A stretch of 64,000 nt of DNA from Triangularia verruculosa (lineage: Eukaryota; Ascomycota; Sordariomycetes; Sordariales; Podosporaceae). Position numbers and translations under genes: made by a program. The stretch lies in contig MU864015.1 in assembly GCA_033296885.1 (NCBI GenBank), forward strand, positions 21,087 through 85,086, given 5' to 3'. The stretch's first letter is position 1. Each line of letters opens with the position of its first letter. Below the pieces are notes generated by a model. It did no database searches, was not told the origin of the DNA, and worked only from the letters and a program-made list of their open reading frames with translations. Of this stretch, positions 42,953-55,300 are shown piece by piece.

Positions 42953-45016
42953 CTAGATGCCCCAGCTGCCTCTCCGTTCACGGACACCCCATGCCAGAGG
43001 GCTGATGGCATTCAAATCCGGGTGCTGCCGCGCCCATTCGTAAATGTAACGCTTGAGAGCTTTCCATCTCGGACACCTGTCCTCCTCCCTGACATTATCC
43101 TGCTCTTCACTATCGAGCATGATATGGCCAGTAGCCTTGGTTCTTTTCCCGGCCGCCCGCCTCAGCCCAGTGTCATCGCTGTTCTGCGATCGGGAGTCAG
43201 ACGACTGAGAACTCCCATGTACCTGGGTGCCCCACAAGTTCTCCATGATGGCGTCGTCATCCATTTCCAAATCCTCGACTGGAATCCGGCTGATCTTGCT
43301 CAGCTCCTCGTCGTAGAGTCGGGCCGTGGCCGGGTATCCAAGGGACAAGTAGTTGTACACCTGCGTTACCAACTTGTCATCGAATTCAGCCGCAATCTTC
43401 TCCTCCAGATCAACCATGGCCTTTTCCTGCTTCAGCTTCTCATCGAGATTATGAAGATTGTGGAGCATGTGAAGGCCTTTGGGGGCGTTGTTCTTGGTCC
43501 GGTGTTCTGGCAGAGGCAAGCTTCCGTTCGCCGAATGTGGTTTCCTTTGGAGTTGGATGGAAGCCCCGCCTGGAAAGTGCAGGCTGTCGGCCCTCGAGCC
43601 CATCGGCGTCGGCTCCTCGCTGAGATTTGCCGGAGCGGTGCCAAAGGCCCGGTCAAATGGGTCCGTGTTGCTCGGGTCAGGCAGAGGCGTTGTGATCATG
43701 AGCGGCCTGTCGACATGGGCGATCTTTTCGTTATGATTTCTGGTGTAACAGTAGCCGCGCCAAAGACCATGCTGTTCTGTTGGATCGCGGTGCTGGTCCT
43801 CCAGCGTGGTGCCCGTCTCCAGGTCCCAGAGATGATCCGGTTCCAGCTTGGTCTGCTTCGGAGACGGACACATTCTGAATTTCAAGTCCTGGCCCAGCAT
43901 GGGAGGGGACGGTTTCAGTCTCAGCCGATGGACAGCCCTGGCTCTTTCCAAAGACATGTCTCTTTCCTGACCATATGGATTGAATGGGGCGTGGTGTCCA
44001 AAACTGGTTTCCGGCGGTATGCGAGAGGCCGGGGCATAAGGCATGTCTCCAGCCTTACCAGCCGGTGCCGATGGTATGAAGGGCATAAAGGTCTCGCCAA
44101 TGGGTCGAATTGGAGGGGAGTCGGGTGCAAGGTACGGCATATGGCTCTCGCCAATGGTTGGCAGAGGGGATTCTGCACGGAGCAATGACATGTGAACCTC
44201 ACCAATCGCCCCTAAGGAATCCGAGGACGGCCTCGGCCTCCATAATGGTGAGTTTGCTATGGATGACCTCTGCTTGCTCGTCAGATCAATCGCATCAGTC
44301 AGTGGAACGTCAATGCTCATCTTGTCCAGGTCCATCGTGTCTATCCGGCTCATGTCTCTGCGCCTGTGGGCAGTCACCATCTGCGCGTGCTCTCGCATCT
44401 CCTTGAAGGCCCAGCTGATGTCCTCCTCAGATGAGTTCCGCCTCGAGTGCATGGGGTCCCATGGCCCCCTCGTCAGCGGTCTGCCACGGGGTCCGTCGTC
44501 TTCTGATCCCTCTCTGACGTAGAAATGTTCAGCGCCACCAATGCGTTGGCCGCTGTTGGGAAAGGCACTCATGGCAATATCCTGGAGCTTCTTTTGAGCA
44601 TCACGGGCCACGAGATCGAAAACGGGGCCGGCGATCTCATCGTCACAAGATTCACGCCGGGCGTGACCCCTCTGCCTGTCGGGGGTTTCGGCGATGGATC
44701 CATGGCTTCTTTTTCTGCGAGGCTTGGGAGCATAAATGTGGTTCGTATAGGGCGTGATATCAGTCCTATCAGTCGGAAGGGTTGCTGGCCCTTCGTCCCC
44801 GACTCGCCTAGACCGTCGGACCGAAGACTCTACCAGCTGTGGCGCAAACCTGCGTCTTCCGCGTGGGGGCGGTGATGGCAACCTTGGGGATGGTTCTGGC
44901 GTCGGCGGCTTGCCGACGCCATTGTGGTTGGGAAAAGTCTTTCGGTAGCGTTCAAAGGTGGTTTCGATGGGTACAGGTGCGAACCGTGGCCGCGCTTGAT
45001 CTTTCGTGTTGGCCAT
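42953..45016 (-). CDS. Fungal protein of unknown function with LisH-like segment
   Basis: 687 residues, one exon, start MANTKDQARPRFAPVPIETTF. Residues 1-550 are mostly disordered, Pro/Arg-rich, with short repeated tags: GE(V/S)HM-SLL/PYL and IGETFMPF around 270-310. From about 535 a helical region begins (EKAMVDLEEKIAAEFDDKL), continuing VTQVYNYLSLGYPATARLYDEE, which resembles a LisH-type dimerisation motif. The last 40 residues (RCPRWKALKRYIYEWARQHPDLN) are compact and aromatic. The N- and C-terminal blocks look conserved, suggesting a structural or scaffold role across Pezizomycotina. The 433-codon antisense frame is a shadow. Confidence 0.75.
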   Translation of the reverse strand: MANTKDQARPRFAPVPIETTFERYRKTFPNHNGVGKPPTPEPSPRLPSPPPRGRRRFAPQLVESSVRRSRRVGDEGPATLPTDRTDITPYTNHIYAPKPRRKRSHGSIAETPDRQRGHARRESCDDEIAGPVFDLVARDAQKKLQDIAMSAFPNSGQRIGGAEHFYVREGSEDDGPRGRPLTRGPWDPMHSRRNSSEEDISWAFKEMREHAQMVTAHRRRDMSRIDTMDLDKMSIDVPLTDAIDLTSKQRSSIANSPLWRPRPSSDSLGAIGEVHMSLLRAESPLPTIGESHMPYLAPDSPPIRPIGETFMPFIPSAPAGKAGDMPYAPASRIPPETSFGHHAPFNPYGQERDMSLERARAVHRLRLKPSPPMLGQDLKFRMCPSPKQTKLEPDHLWDLETGTTLEDQHRDPTEQHGLWRGYCYTRNHNEKIAHVDRPLMITTPLPDPSNTDPFDRAFGTAPANLSEEPTPMGSRADSLHFPGGASIQLQRKPHSANGSLPLPEHRTKNNAPKGLHMLHNLHNLDEKLKQEKAMVDLEEKIAAEFDDKLVTQVYNYLSLGYPATARLYDEELSKISRIPVEDLEMDDDAIMENLWGTQVHGSSQSSDSRSQNSDDTGLRRAAGKRTKATGHIMLDSEEQDNVREEDRCPRWKALKRYIYEWARQHPDLNAISPLAWGVRERRGSWGI

Positions 45017-48000
45017 TACAGGTTCTGATTGGAACCGCTGTATGTGTGTAACACCATGCGTCGACTGGCTCGCCTGTTGTCTGGTAGGAAGAAGTCGCTT
45101 CTATTCTCGTCCTGTCTCTCTATTAGTCCAACAAGTTATTTCCACCCAATGGTGAAGGGCCCACCCACCAACCACGGTCTGGAATGTATTTGGGTCAAGG
45201 TCCCGTCGTGATGCTCTGGCACAAAAGCTGGACCAGCGGCGCTGCGTGCCCGAACGGCGTCCAACTAGCTTTGTATGCCGCGGGCGAGGGGTTGTCGGCA
45301 GAGGAATGCGGAGTGTCGGAGAGGCGGTCACAGGAGCTGAGGCGGGTATTGCAACATTTGTCTGGAGCGCAGTCTATGGTGCGTGGGCCACGATAGCAGC
45401 AGCCACGCAGCCAACACCAGCGCTTACCACAGCTGGCAGAAAAGTGGGCGGGAGACCCCAGAGTGGGATGAATGGTGGGGCACTGTCGATGTCGCTGCAC
45501 AGTGCGCTTAGACCTCACGGAACTCGGCCGGACCCGCGTGACCCACTCATCTCGTGGCTTCCACCCCGTTCAGCTCCTGTTTTTAAGCCACGAATGCCAC
45601 ACCGTCAGTCCGTCCACACCGTGTGTTCTGCCTTCGCACACCGTCAGTCTACCAACATTCCGCAACACTCCCCGTCATCAGTGGACCAAGTACCTGAGAT
45701 CAAACAGATAGTGGGGTGTCGTCCTGCCTTGCGAGCTTGAAGCCTGACATCATCCAGTGCCCGGTACTTACCTGTAATCCCATCTTTTCTGTCGGGTCAT
45801 CACCTTCCTTCCAGGGCCCTTTCTGATCAGCGATCACAAGCCATGGCGCAGGCAAAGGGCCAGGAGAGGACAAGAACCAGATCTTCTTTGAGCAGATCTC
45901 GAAACAAAGTATCCCGCTACCTATCCCGAAATCCACCGGCCGCTAATTACACCGTACACACTAATAAGGCGGTGACGGCTCTGCTCCGTGGCACCAGGGC
46001 GTCCGTTCAGCCACGGACTTTTTTCAGGTCAAGTGACGCTTGATCAGTTGGCGTCCGCCCTGTGCCCGTCACCACCTTTACGGAATGGAAATGGTCATTT
46101 TCAGGGTCCATGGAGGTCGGTGAGGGTTCCTCGACCTTACCCAGTCTCGGCTCCTTCTCGACAATGGGACACAATCACGACAACTACCTACCCCTTTGTT
46201 GACCTATCTAAGTACCTAGGTATGAATGCTCGGTACCGCATCGGCGGCTTCAGGGTCCAGGCCGCTAAAAAAACCGTCCCATTATAACGGGCACTATCGG
46301 GGAGATGCTCCACCATCAAAACCTGAGCGGTGACGACCTCTCGAATCCAATTTCAATTGCCCAAGTACGGCAACCCAGCACAGTCGGTGGTAAGCTTGAA
46401 AGCTGGCACTGAATTTGGTCCGAGAGGCAATTTGCGGCTTTTCTAGGACTCGTGACGCCTCTGAGTTGAAAAAGCCCTCACAGGGCAGCCTTACAACCCC
46501 CACGTCCATGTCAAAGGTGGTTTGTTTCTTCCTCTCGGACATCTCACCGCCCACACCGAATCTCACCCACCCACCTTCTTTTACCCCTGTGAGATATTTT
46601 CTTGGAGGGCTCGCGACCCGCTGGCAGCCAAGAGAGCTTATTAGTGTATACCCGTCAGCGAAACTTAATCGCCGATAGCCGAGTCGCACTCCAAACGACA
46701 GCTCACAAATCTAGTTATGGATGTCGTTGCTTCCAAGAGTCCAGGCCTTTGGAGACCATGTTCATCGTCTTACGTTCGCTATCGCCACGGTGCCAACAGC
46801 GTGGCAGCAGAGAGCAATTAAGTATGATTTTGGCCTGCCCTCCGCAATAAGCTCCTCGTGACACAGACAGATTATCTTCATGCCGCCTCCCATTGGATCC
46901 CGATGCAAGGGAAGTCTACCTATGCACGCGAGGACACCTTCTCCGACGACCGCTTCCCTCCGTTTTTCGCAGTTCCTCCAAGACACTCCGGGCCATCCAG
47001 GTCGGCACTTGAAAACTCAGCTTCAAACCGCGCTCTCACCGTTGAGCCGAGTTACCAACACGGCGTGCGTGTATTTTCTATCCCAAAGGTCCACATTTTA
47101 CCCCAGATTCTTGGCTGTTGCCATCTGCTTGCCACATTGCTTGGTTCGGACCTCTTGTTTGGTAGCTTGCGGGGAAGTGGCAAAACAATTTCGATCGCGG
47201 ATGTTGAGCTCATTGTATGGTCTTGAAATGTCGTTGGGGAACATCCATCCGAGCCATCACACCAGCAGCAACACGTGAGCAGCCAACGACCACGGACCGA
47301 CGCCGGCACCAAACGGGAATAATGACTTAAATGGATGCCGATGTCCGATACTAATTGTGCCTGATGGCCGGTCTCACTTTGGCGGTTGCTCTCCGGAAGA
47401 GCTCACAGTAATACTTCCAATACCATCATAGCGGCCCGATAGCCATCTGGCATGCGTCTTGCTATAGCTGAGACTGAACACGGATGCTGTGAGCCCGCCA
47501 ATCCCCATTGATGCGGTGCTCCGCGTGGCTCTGTTTTCTGATATGCTGGCATCACAACCCAAAAGCGACCATGCACCACGTGTCTAGCACGGTTTCAGAA
47601 GGTAGCGATCAAGTAAGATGCAATAGATATAGAAGGAGTTGTGAAATAGAGAGAAAGGAAGCCCGTATATACTATTCAAAGGTTGTAGCCGGGAACCTCT
47701 CTTGTCATGACAGGTATGTCGCAGACAAAAGAAAGAGAGGCTGCTAATACAGTCCATAAGCCATACAGCGTTAGTTTGTGAGCCTCCAAGAAGACAAAAA
47801 CCAACCCAGTCAAGTAGCCTTCAGTTAGGAGCCCATCGACTATCCTTCAGTAGGTACTTGGCTTTTATCTTTTAGAGCCTGTATAATGTGTGGTGTCTTT
47901 TTCTCATTCTGCCTACCCACAACAACGGCGCTTCCAATGTACCTTATCTCGGATTCTAAGCACAACGACTTTGCCTTTCCCGTTACACGAACTAGAATTT

Positions 48001-48100
48001 ACGAGCCTTCAAATCTTTATTCTGTTGGTATAATGGCGTAGCCATTGTCAAGGTTCCTTGTTGTCGACAAGGCTTAAGTTTAACGTTTTTGAAAGGTACC
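45017..48100. other. Three-kilobase gene-poor stretch
   Basis: No coding region with motifs, splice logic or consistent composition. Short frames at 45246-45740, 46294-46689 and 46880-47278 look like chance. Composition is normal until about 47600, then AT content rises toward the transposon. Promoter of the LisH-like gene lies at its left end. Confidence 0.5.
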
Positions 48101-48102
48101 TA

Positions 48103-48149
48103 ACGTATATTATAAGCGAGTGACCCATATAAGCGAGTGACCCACTTCC
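48103..48149 (+). repeat. Left terminal inverted repeat of copy 1
   Basis: Contains two direct copies of TATAAGCGAGTGACCCA spaced 17 bp apart, presumably transposase-binding sites. Exact inverted match at 49917-49963. Confidence 0.93.
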
Positions 48150-48289
48150 TTCGTAACATGACACCTTCGCACTCAACAACAATTTCCTCAACCATCCAAA
48201 ATACCTTCTAATTCAAATAAAGCCCACATAATTTTAACCCTCCAAGCGCTTCAAAACGACAAGAATCTAAACGAACGAACTACAGCCAA

Positions 48290-49860
48290 GATCTATAGAG
48301 TTAATCGTAAGACTCTAGGGCGTCGGCGCGCTGGCCGGCCTGTACGACGCGATACTACGCCTAAATCGAAGAAACTTACTTAATCCGAAGAGGATGCTAT
48401 TGTTTAATACGTTATTAAGCTATATGCGCGAGCTTTTCTACTAAGATTACGTAGTGTAGAAGATATAGCTAACCAACTACTATGCGTATACGACGCGCCC
48501 CTTATTAGTAAGCTCTAGGTATATAATTTCGTTAAATGTTAATTATAGCTCTGTATGCGTTTTATACGTAGATATAACTATTAGAGGGTTAAGTATAAGG
48601 ATTTAAAGGTTATTAGCGAGTAGTTTGCGTTTATATAGAATATTAAAGCTAAGTACGGTATTGTAGATAACGATATTTATAACTTCGACGAGATTGGGTT
48701 TATAATAGGTATTATTTTTACGGGTATAGTAATTACGACTTTAAACGGCTTTAATAAAGCGAAATTGGCCTAACTTAGTAATTATAAATAGGTAATAGTA
48801 ATTTAGGGAGTTAATGTTTTTAATTAGATTATCCCTTTTTTTATTATTTTAACTATATAATACTATTTTATTAATTAATATACTAAGTATAATCTACTGT
48901 TTATCTAGTATATTGTAATTACCGATAATAGTTAAACTATTAATATAATAAGCTTAGATTAAATTAAATACTTCGATTATTATATAGCGTTTTATATAAA
49001 GAATAAATATCGGTTATTAATTTTCGACTGTTATAAAAGCTACTACTCGATTAAATTTAAGTATTATTATTAATAAAATAATATTATTATATTTTATATA
49101 CTTTTATACTTCTTTTATTTCCTTTAACTACTTAATATTAATTACTTTAGGTTATTAAAATAAATATACGGTCGTTAAATTAAAGATTTAATATATATAT
49201 ATATTAATTATATAAGTAAGTTTAAATTCCTCTATATCTTCCGTAAGGTCTTTCTTACTTTTATAACGGAGAAGAATATATAAGGTAGCTTTATAGGTAC
49301 TAGCTTTATACTATACGATCTAAAGAAGGTACTTTCTAAATTAAATATAAAGCTTTATACGTTAATACCTCTAAATTTACGGTCCGGTACTATATAACCT
49401 TAGGTCTTTTAAATACTATATAATCCTCGAGAAGCTAATTTATAGTTAACGCTTATTAAGACTTATATTATGAACTATTAAAATAACTTCCTAACTTTAA
49501 TATTAACTACGGTAAACCAGCTTACTAAAGGTATAACGGCTATAATATACTAAGTAACTCTCCTTTATATAAAGGTCTCTTCGCTTTATAAGGCCAATAA
49601 AGTACTAAGCAAACGCCGGAAAGCCAAAAAAACACGTATAAAGCTTAAAGGGTCACTTACTATACAAGAGGCACAGGATCTACTGGATCAGAAGGCCGTA
49701 GATAGGGAGGGAGTGTAAAAAACGCAGCCGGATAGTAGTAATATAGGGGGAGATCGTACGAGGGTTCGGTGCTATAGTTGTACGGCAAGCCTGGCCATAA
49801 CGCGCGCACTTGCCAGGAGGCTGGGGAATCATCTGATTCAGCCGTTTCTAATATAATTGT
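48290..49860 (+). pseudogene. RIPped pogo/Fot1 transposase (copy 1)
   Basis: Readable landmarks: IYRVNRKTLGRRRAGRP in the helix-turn-helix region, SVEDIANQLL, KAKYGIVDNDIYNFDEIGF (first catalytic Asp of the DDE domain), then YRLLIFDCYKSYYS (second Asp). Numerous TAG/TAA stops interrupt the frame. A zinc-knuckle-like end (GKPGHNARTCQEAG) is readable in another frame near 49780-49830. Confidence 0.85.
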
Positions 49861-49916
49861 AGTTGCTTCCTAGTATTATTGCGGTATAATTGAGGATAGT
49901 TTGTTACGGTGTGGTG

Positions 49917-49963
49917 GGAAGTGGGTCACTCGCTTATATGGGTCACTCGCTTATAATATACGT
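49917..49963 (-). repeat. Right terminal inverted repeat of copy 1
   Basis: Inverted, identical to 48103-48149 and followed by the TA duplication. Confidence 0.93.
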
Positions 49964-49965
49964 TA

Positions 49966-52331
49966 TCTAAGATAAAGTACATAAGTGTAGAAGTTATATG
50001 GAATTGTCTCTCCTATGTAAGGGTTCAAATTGGGCAGGGTTCTTTTGGCCAAGGAAGGCCCCATGTCTAGTATCTAAGCCCGGACGCCACGGTTCTACAA
50101 TGCGTCGCACGCATACGCATCAGAAATGAGGGCGGCAAGGGAGATATTGGGAGCATCTTGGACCACCAGGAGTCATTTCTTGCCAGGATCGCATGGATGG
50201 GCTTGTCAGACGCGGCGATGCCCTTGGTCCTATGTAACACGGAACATGGGCTCTATATCATGATGGTAATGGTGTGGAGTGCCCATGTGACCGAGGACAG
50301 GAGTCTCTGGCCGCAATTGAATCAATTCAAAGCCTCCTTGAAAGAAACCTGCATATCGAGAGCAGTGTATCTCAACACTGGGCGGGGCCGCCTAGATCAA
50401 GTGAACCATCATGGAGAGACAACAATGTAGGCACGCGTGAAGGAATGATACTTCATCTGAATCAATATTACTGTTGAGATTGCACTTGTCCCCACAAGCT
50501 CCCAAGGTCTTGGTACTGATTCGGGTAGCTAGAATTATAGACCAAGACCTACCTCCCCCAAGAGATAAGGAACATGTGAGTTGTCATTGACGGTATGTCT
50601 ACTGCATGTGGTCGTGGTTCAGTGATACACAACCGAAACAGCGCGTACACACTGAAAACGGAGTAGATTGCGATGCAACAGATGACTGATTTGTTGTATC
50701 TGTCCTACCGTATCTGGTGTCGGCTTCTATCTGTGGGAAGACGTTGGTAGCGCCAAGTTCGCGGCACAATGTTTTGAGGGACGCGTGGGGGTCCTGGATA
50801 AGCCTGCTCTCGTGACAGATGCAACCCTACCCGGCGGCACACAGGGTGACAGGTCCCTGAGCAAATCCGAGTGTCGACCATTCTTGAGAAAATGCTGGTC
50901 CCTGTTGTCGGATGAAACCCGGTGCCAGACGCGCTCGGATACGTTATTATCGCAGCAAAACTTCTGGGAAGGTTACAAACCTGTCAGGCTCTTCAGCTTC
51001 TACACTGTATACACCCTGATCGTGCCAAGAGAAGCTCACCCGAATGTCGCGTGGCAATACTGTCTCTCTTTGCTGCTGCATTATTGGCCGCCGAGAACGC
51101 TTGTGGCATGGTTCCCGCGTGGTGTGATCTGTCGTTCGGAAAAGATATCAGGGGGCGGCACCGATAAGCGCACGGCATATGATATGAGTGGAAGATCTCA
51201 GCGGGCCGAGAGACAGGGCCTCCAATAGCCAGGTATATCGAGAGGGCCTCTGTTTGGAACCATCATCAGTGGTCGCGTCGCGTGTCTGGCGCAGCCAATG
51301 CAAAGCCGCGGCGAATGCTCATTACCTACCTATCTCTCCTGATGCGCCCGGCCAACCAAGGCTCGTGGGCCCGACAAAAAAGCATCTTGGTAGCCAAGTT
51401 TCTCCCCGTCGTCCCGTCTCCTGGATTTCAGGGTGGAGTCAGCGAAATGGGCAAATGAGCTAACCTGATGGTGGGCACTCACCACCGTATTCCATTCAGG
51501 GGAGCCCTGGTGACGGAACAGCGGGAGAAGGCTAAAATTGGGAGCGATGGGATGCAATAAAGCGCAGCCCCATCTTGCATGTTCGAGAACACGATATCAA
51601 CACCGGCAACTCGGGACCGCATCACGGACCGCGGTTCGCAGCGGTGACGGTGGCCAAGGAGTCGACGAGAAGTCCCAGACCCAGCTTGCCGAGCGTCCGT
51701 CTCGGCGATGGTCGCGATGCAACTTTTGGGGGCCGATAAGCTTGGATCTTGCAGAGACAGTTGGTGGTGTTGCAGGCCAAAAAACAGGATCGCTGATTCG
51801 CGGCCCACAGTGACACAAGCACCAAGCCTTCAACGCTCCGCCAAACTGGATTCGGGAACCGGGATCCCGTTTGATAGATGAGATTAAAACGAAATAAGCC
51901 CAGGAACCGACGGTGCTTTGCTTTGTTTAGAACTGCCAAATCTTCTTTTCCTTTTCTCTTCCTATTGCATCATCTTATTCTGTTTCTCCAATTCTCTGCA
52001 AAAAGTAACGAGTGCTCGTGTGCCTCCAACATCCCACTTGCCAAAACCGGCGCCCGTTACCTTGATAGACAGCTGCCGTTTCATCAGTTCGGCCCTGGGG
52101 ACAACGACTGCCCATTTTGGAACCTTATTTTTTCCTGTCGACGAGGGCACACGACACAAGCGCACGAAAAACGACCGACACCGAATCCTACATTGCACTA
52201 GGGGGCCCCTTTGCAGCACGGCGACCGACCGTGGCACACTAGCCTAGAGCGAGCTGGCTGGACGCCTCTGATAGCGAGAGGGCAGCACCTGCAGCACGTG
52301 GTCGTCCTGTCCATGCTCGTCCTCTTCCACC
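49966..52331. other. Gene-free stretch upstream of the long disordered protein
   Basis: Normal base composition resumes right after the transposon. Open frames such as 50785-51228 (+) have no motif or codon pattern. The last 400 bp, pyrimidine-rich, are likely promoter and 5' leader of the next gene. Confidence 0.5.
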
Positions 52332-55300
52332 ATGACGGCGTCAAGATATAACGCCCTGCCGGCCGGCCAGGCCAATGACGAAACGTCGGATCCACAAGGC
52401 CAGCAACCGCCGTTTTCCCCAGATTCCTTCGCCTCGCGCCTGTCGCCGACGTCTCAGTCGACCTCGACCAGTCTGCTTTCACCGGGCCAGTCGCCAAATC
52501 CCATGGCCCATGTGAGCCTGGCCGAAAAGACGTTTACTCCCCTCTCGATGAACGACAGTGACTATCTGTCAGACCACTCCGCCACGGACCGCCTGTTGCG
52601 GAAGAAGTCGTCGTTTTCTCTCGAACACGAGTCGATGCTCAGCACCTCCAACACGTCGAGAGCAGAAAGCTTTTTGCAGGTAGGCAGTGCCATTGTCAGG
52701 AGCAACAGCGTCAGCAGCACGTCCAGTGCCACTGCAGCTGGCCGCGGGGTGACTGTTGTCAGCACCATGGTCCAATCGTTTGAAGCGCTGCACGCGGCAG
52801 CGGTCGAGAAGGAAAAGGAACTGGCACTGGCAGCCAAAAAGAGCAGTGCCAGTCTCCGTCCATCTCTCGACCCATCCTCGAGGACAACATCACCAGCCCT
52901 GAATGCGCAGCAGCAGGCCAGCGTGGAGGGTCTGGACTCAAGTCTTGGCGCAGTTGTTGGCGCCACCAATACCACCATTGATGAGAAAGAGGATAGCTCC
53001 GTGCCGCAGAACGCCGCTGCCTGCCCAGATGCAGAGCGCCCAGCTCAGGAACCCAAAGCGCCCGAGTCCCCAGCACGCCTCCCGACTTCCGTGACAGCCC
53101 AGACTCCCCTGGTCCGACCGACTCCCACGACGATTTCTTCTCCTACCAGTCAAATCGACTCCCCCTTACCGCGCACCTCGTCTACGGCGAGCATCGGCCT
53201 GACGCATCCCACCCCCGACATCAACAAGCGATCGCAGTCGGGCGCCTTTCTCGGCAACATTGCCGCCCTCGAAGCCACGGCCGAGCGTTTGTCCATGACC
53301 AGCTCGATCGAAGCTGCCATTCGCGAAGAACACAACGAGCTCAAGCGGTCAGAAAGCCGAAGGTCGTCCATTCTCCAGCGCGCGCGGGGTGCCTCAGCCG
53401 GGTCGGATTCTGGCTCGGCGTTGCATCTCGCAAGCAGGAAAAACTCGGTGGTGGAAACAAACAACGCAGCTCGGTTTGGCGGTTATGTCATGAGTCCCCG
53501 TCATTCTTTGTCTGGCGCCTCGGCCCGCCTTCGATCTGGCAGCAAGGCCAGCTCCGTCGGCGTACCAGGTCCGGAGTCCGTCGCACTTTCGTCCAGTGTG
53601 GAGAACGGCGAGGACTTTCCGTTCATGTCTCGGAGCGGACCGGGCAAGGCCTCGACAAGAAGCGCGGCCAGCAAGCTCTCCCTTGCCGAGATTGCCGAGC
53701 TGGAACATCCAACAGCCCTGACCCGGGATGCTATGGACCGCGCCGATTCTGGAGTGCGGGACAATGCCGATGAGGAGGAGGAACGGCGCATACTGGCGAG
53801 CGCCCGTCAATATATCGAGCCAGAGTTCGCCGATGAGGTGGAAGGAATGCGGACACCCCAGAACGAGAACTACAGCTTCCTGGATGAGCCTGTCCCGCGG
53901 CTGCAGCTTCACCAGCCCGACCAGTACTCGCAGTATTGGGACCAAAACAATGACCAGGCCGCAAGGCCCATGACGGCTGCGTCGGTCAATACCTTTGACC
54001 AGGCCCAGGCAGCCTTTGGTGATTTTGATGGCGTTCATTGTGATCCCGAGGTCGATCAGTTTGTGCCTCATCAGGAACCCGAGCTGCCCCGACCACCACA
54101 GCAACCGCAGCTGCATGCCGCCACCGACTCGATGGGGCCGCGGCCTACATCGTACTTTGACCCGTCTACGGGGCAGCAGATGCTCTATTACCCAGCTCCA
54201 GTCCCAGCCATGCTCAATCTCCCGCCAAAGCTGTCCAAGAAGCCCAAGGCGGGTGCCAGAACGACGAGGCGGTCTCAAGTGTTAAGTGCCATGCCCATGC
54301 CGACTCAGGAATCGCGAGTGTGGCTCCCAGATCCGACTGAAGGTTTGGGCGGCGGCAGCCAGCTAAGCGTGCCCCTCATGCCGGAGCTGCTCGGCGGAGA
54401 TTACGGTTCGCAGACACCAAATGCCGACGAACTGGCGCCACCACTGGCGCCCGCCCTTGCTTCGGGTCACGCCAGGCACGCGTCCGAGGCTAGCACCATC
54501 CATCCTGCTGCTCCTGTTGTTCTTGACGAGCAACGGGAATTCCGTCGTCCCCAGCGTCTGACCGACAACCGCAAATCGCGGGCAACAGTCTTGGACGGGT
54601 TGCCGCCGCAACTCCGCGCGAGCGCCTTTTTCGAACTGCCCTCTACGCATCTTTCCAAAATCGAGGTCAAGGACGGATCTGCCATGGCCACCCTGGACAG
54701 CATTCTCGACGCATCGGCTGCGGCCCCCGTCAGCGCTTTCACCGACCACGCCTTTGCCGGGACTCTGGGCGATGAGGTGTACGGAGCAGAGAAGAAGCGC
54801 AAATCAAAGAAGCTGAAAAAGACCGAAGCCGAAGCTGTTGAGGAGGAGGTTGTCGTCAAGCCGAAACGAAAGACGCTCGTCAAAAGAAACTCTAGCTCGG
54901 CCCTTCTTGCCTATGAGAATGAGCCCAAGAAACGATCGAGCCGATTCTCACTTTTCCCGAGTAGAGGAGATGCCGACGACAGCAGCGACGACGACGATGA
55001 ACGCGTCAGGCGAAACGGTGCTCGGTCGCCCGACGATGCCCCCCTCCAGTCACCCAACCCACTTGCCCCCGGAGCTGACGAGGAATCGAGCCAGGAGTCC
55101 AGTGAGGAGTCGGGTGATGATGAAAGGTCCGTCTACAAAGGCCCACCCACGACCTTGCTCGCCGAATTGCAGATCCGGAAGCGCCAAAACCAACAGCGAG
55201 TCAAGGATGGCACCCAGCTTCCCCGCGGGCAGCATGGCACTACACTGCTCGAGCTCGACGCCGTTGCTCAGGTGGAACAAAGAACCAGGAAAGGCAAGCG

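Larger units (their letters stand above)
48103..49963 (+). mobile_element. Fot1/pogo-type DNA transposon, complete but RIPped (copy 1)
   Basis: 1,861 bp between TA target duplications (48101-48102 and 49964-49965). Perfect 47-bp terminal inverted repeats start ACGTATATTATAAGCGAGTG. The interior carries a dead plus-strand transposase of Tc1-mariner, pogo/Fot1 type. Size, TA duplication and transposase all fit the Fot1 group. RIP saturates the interior; the termini keep CG-rich motifs. Confidence 0.93.

Noticed and set aside
42887..44188. 433-codon plus-strand open frame
   Set aside because: Antisense to the 687-residue LisH-like gene, no motif, starts in its 3' region.
45246..47278. Several 60-160-codon frames suggesting small genes
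   Set aside because: No domain, no splice logic and overlapping frames on both strands; best read as intergenic.
53394..54278. 294-codon minus-strand open frame
   Set aside because: Shadow of the 1,411-residue protein.
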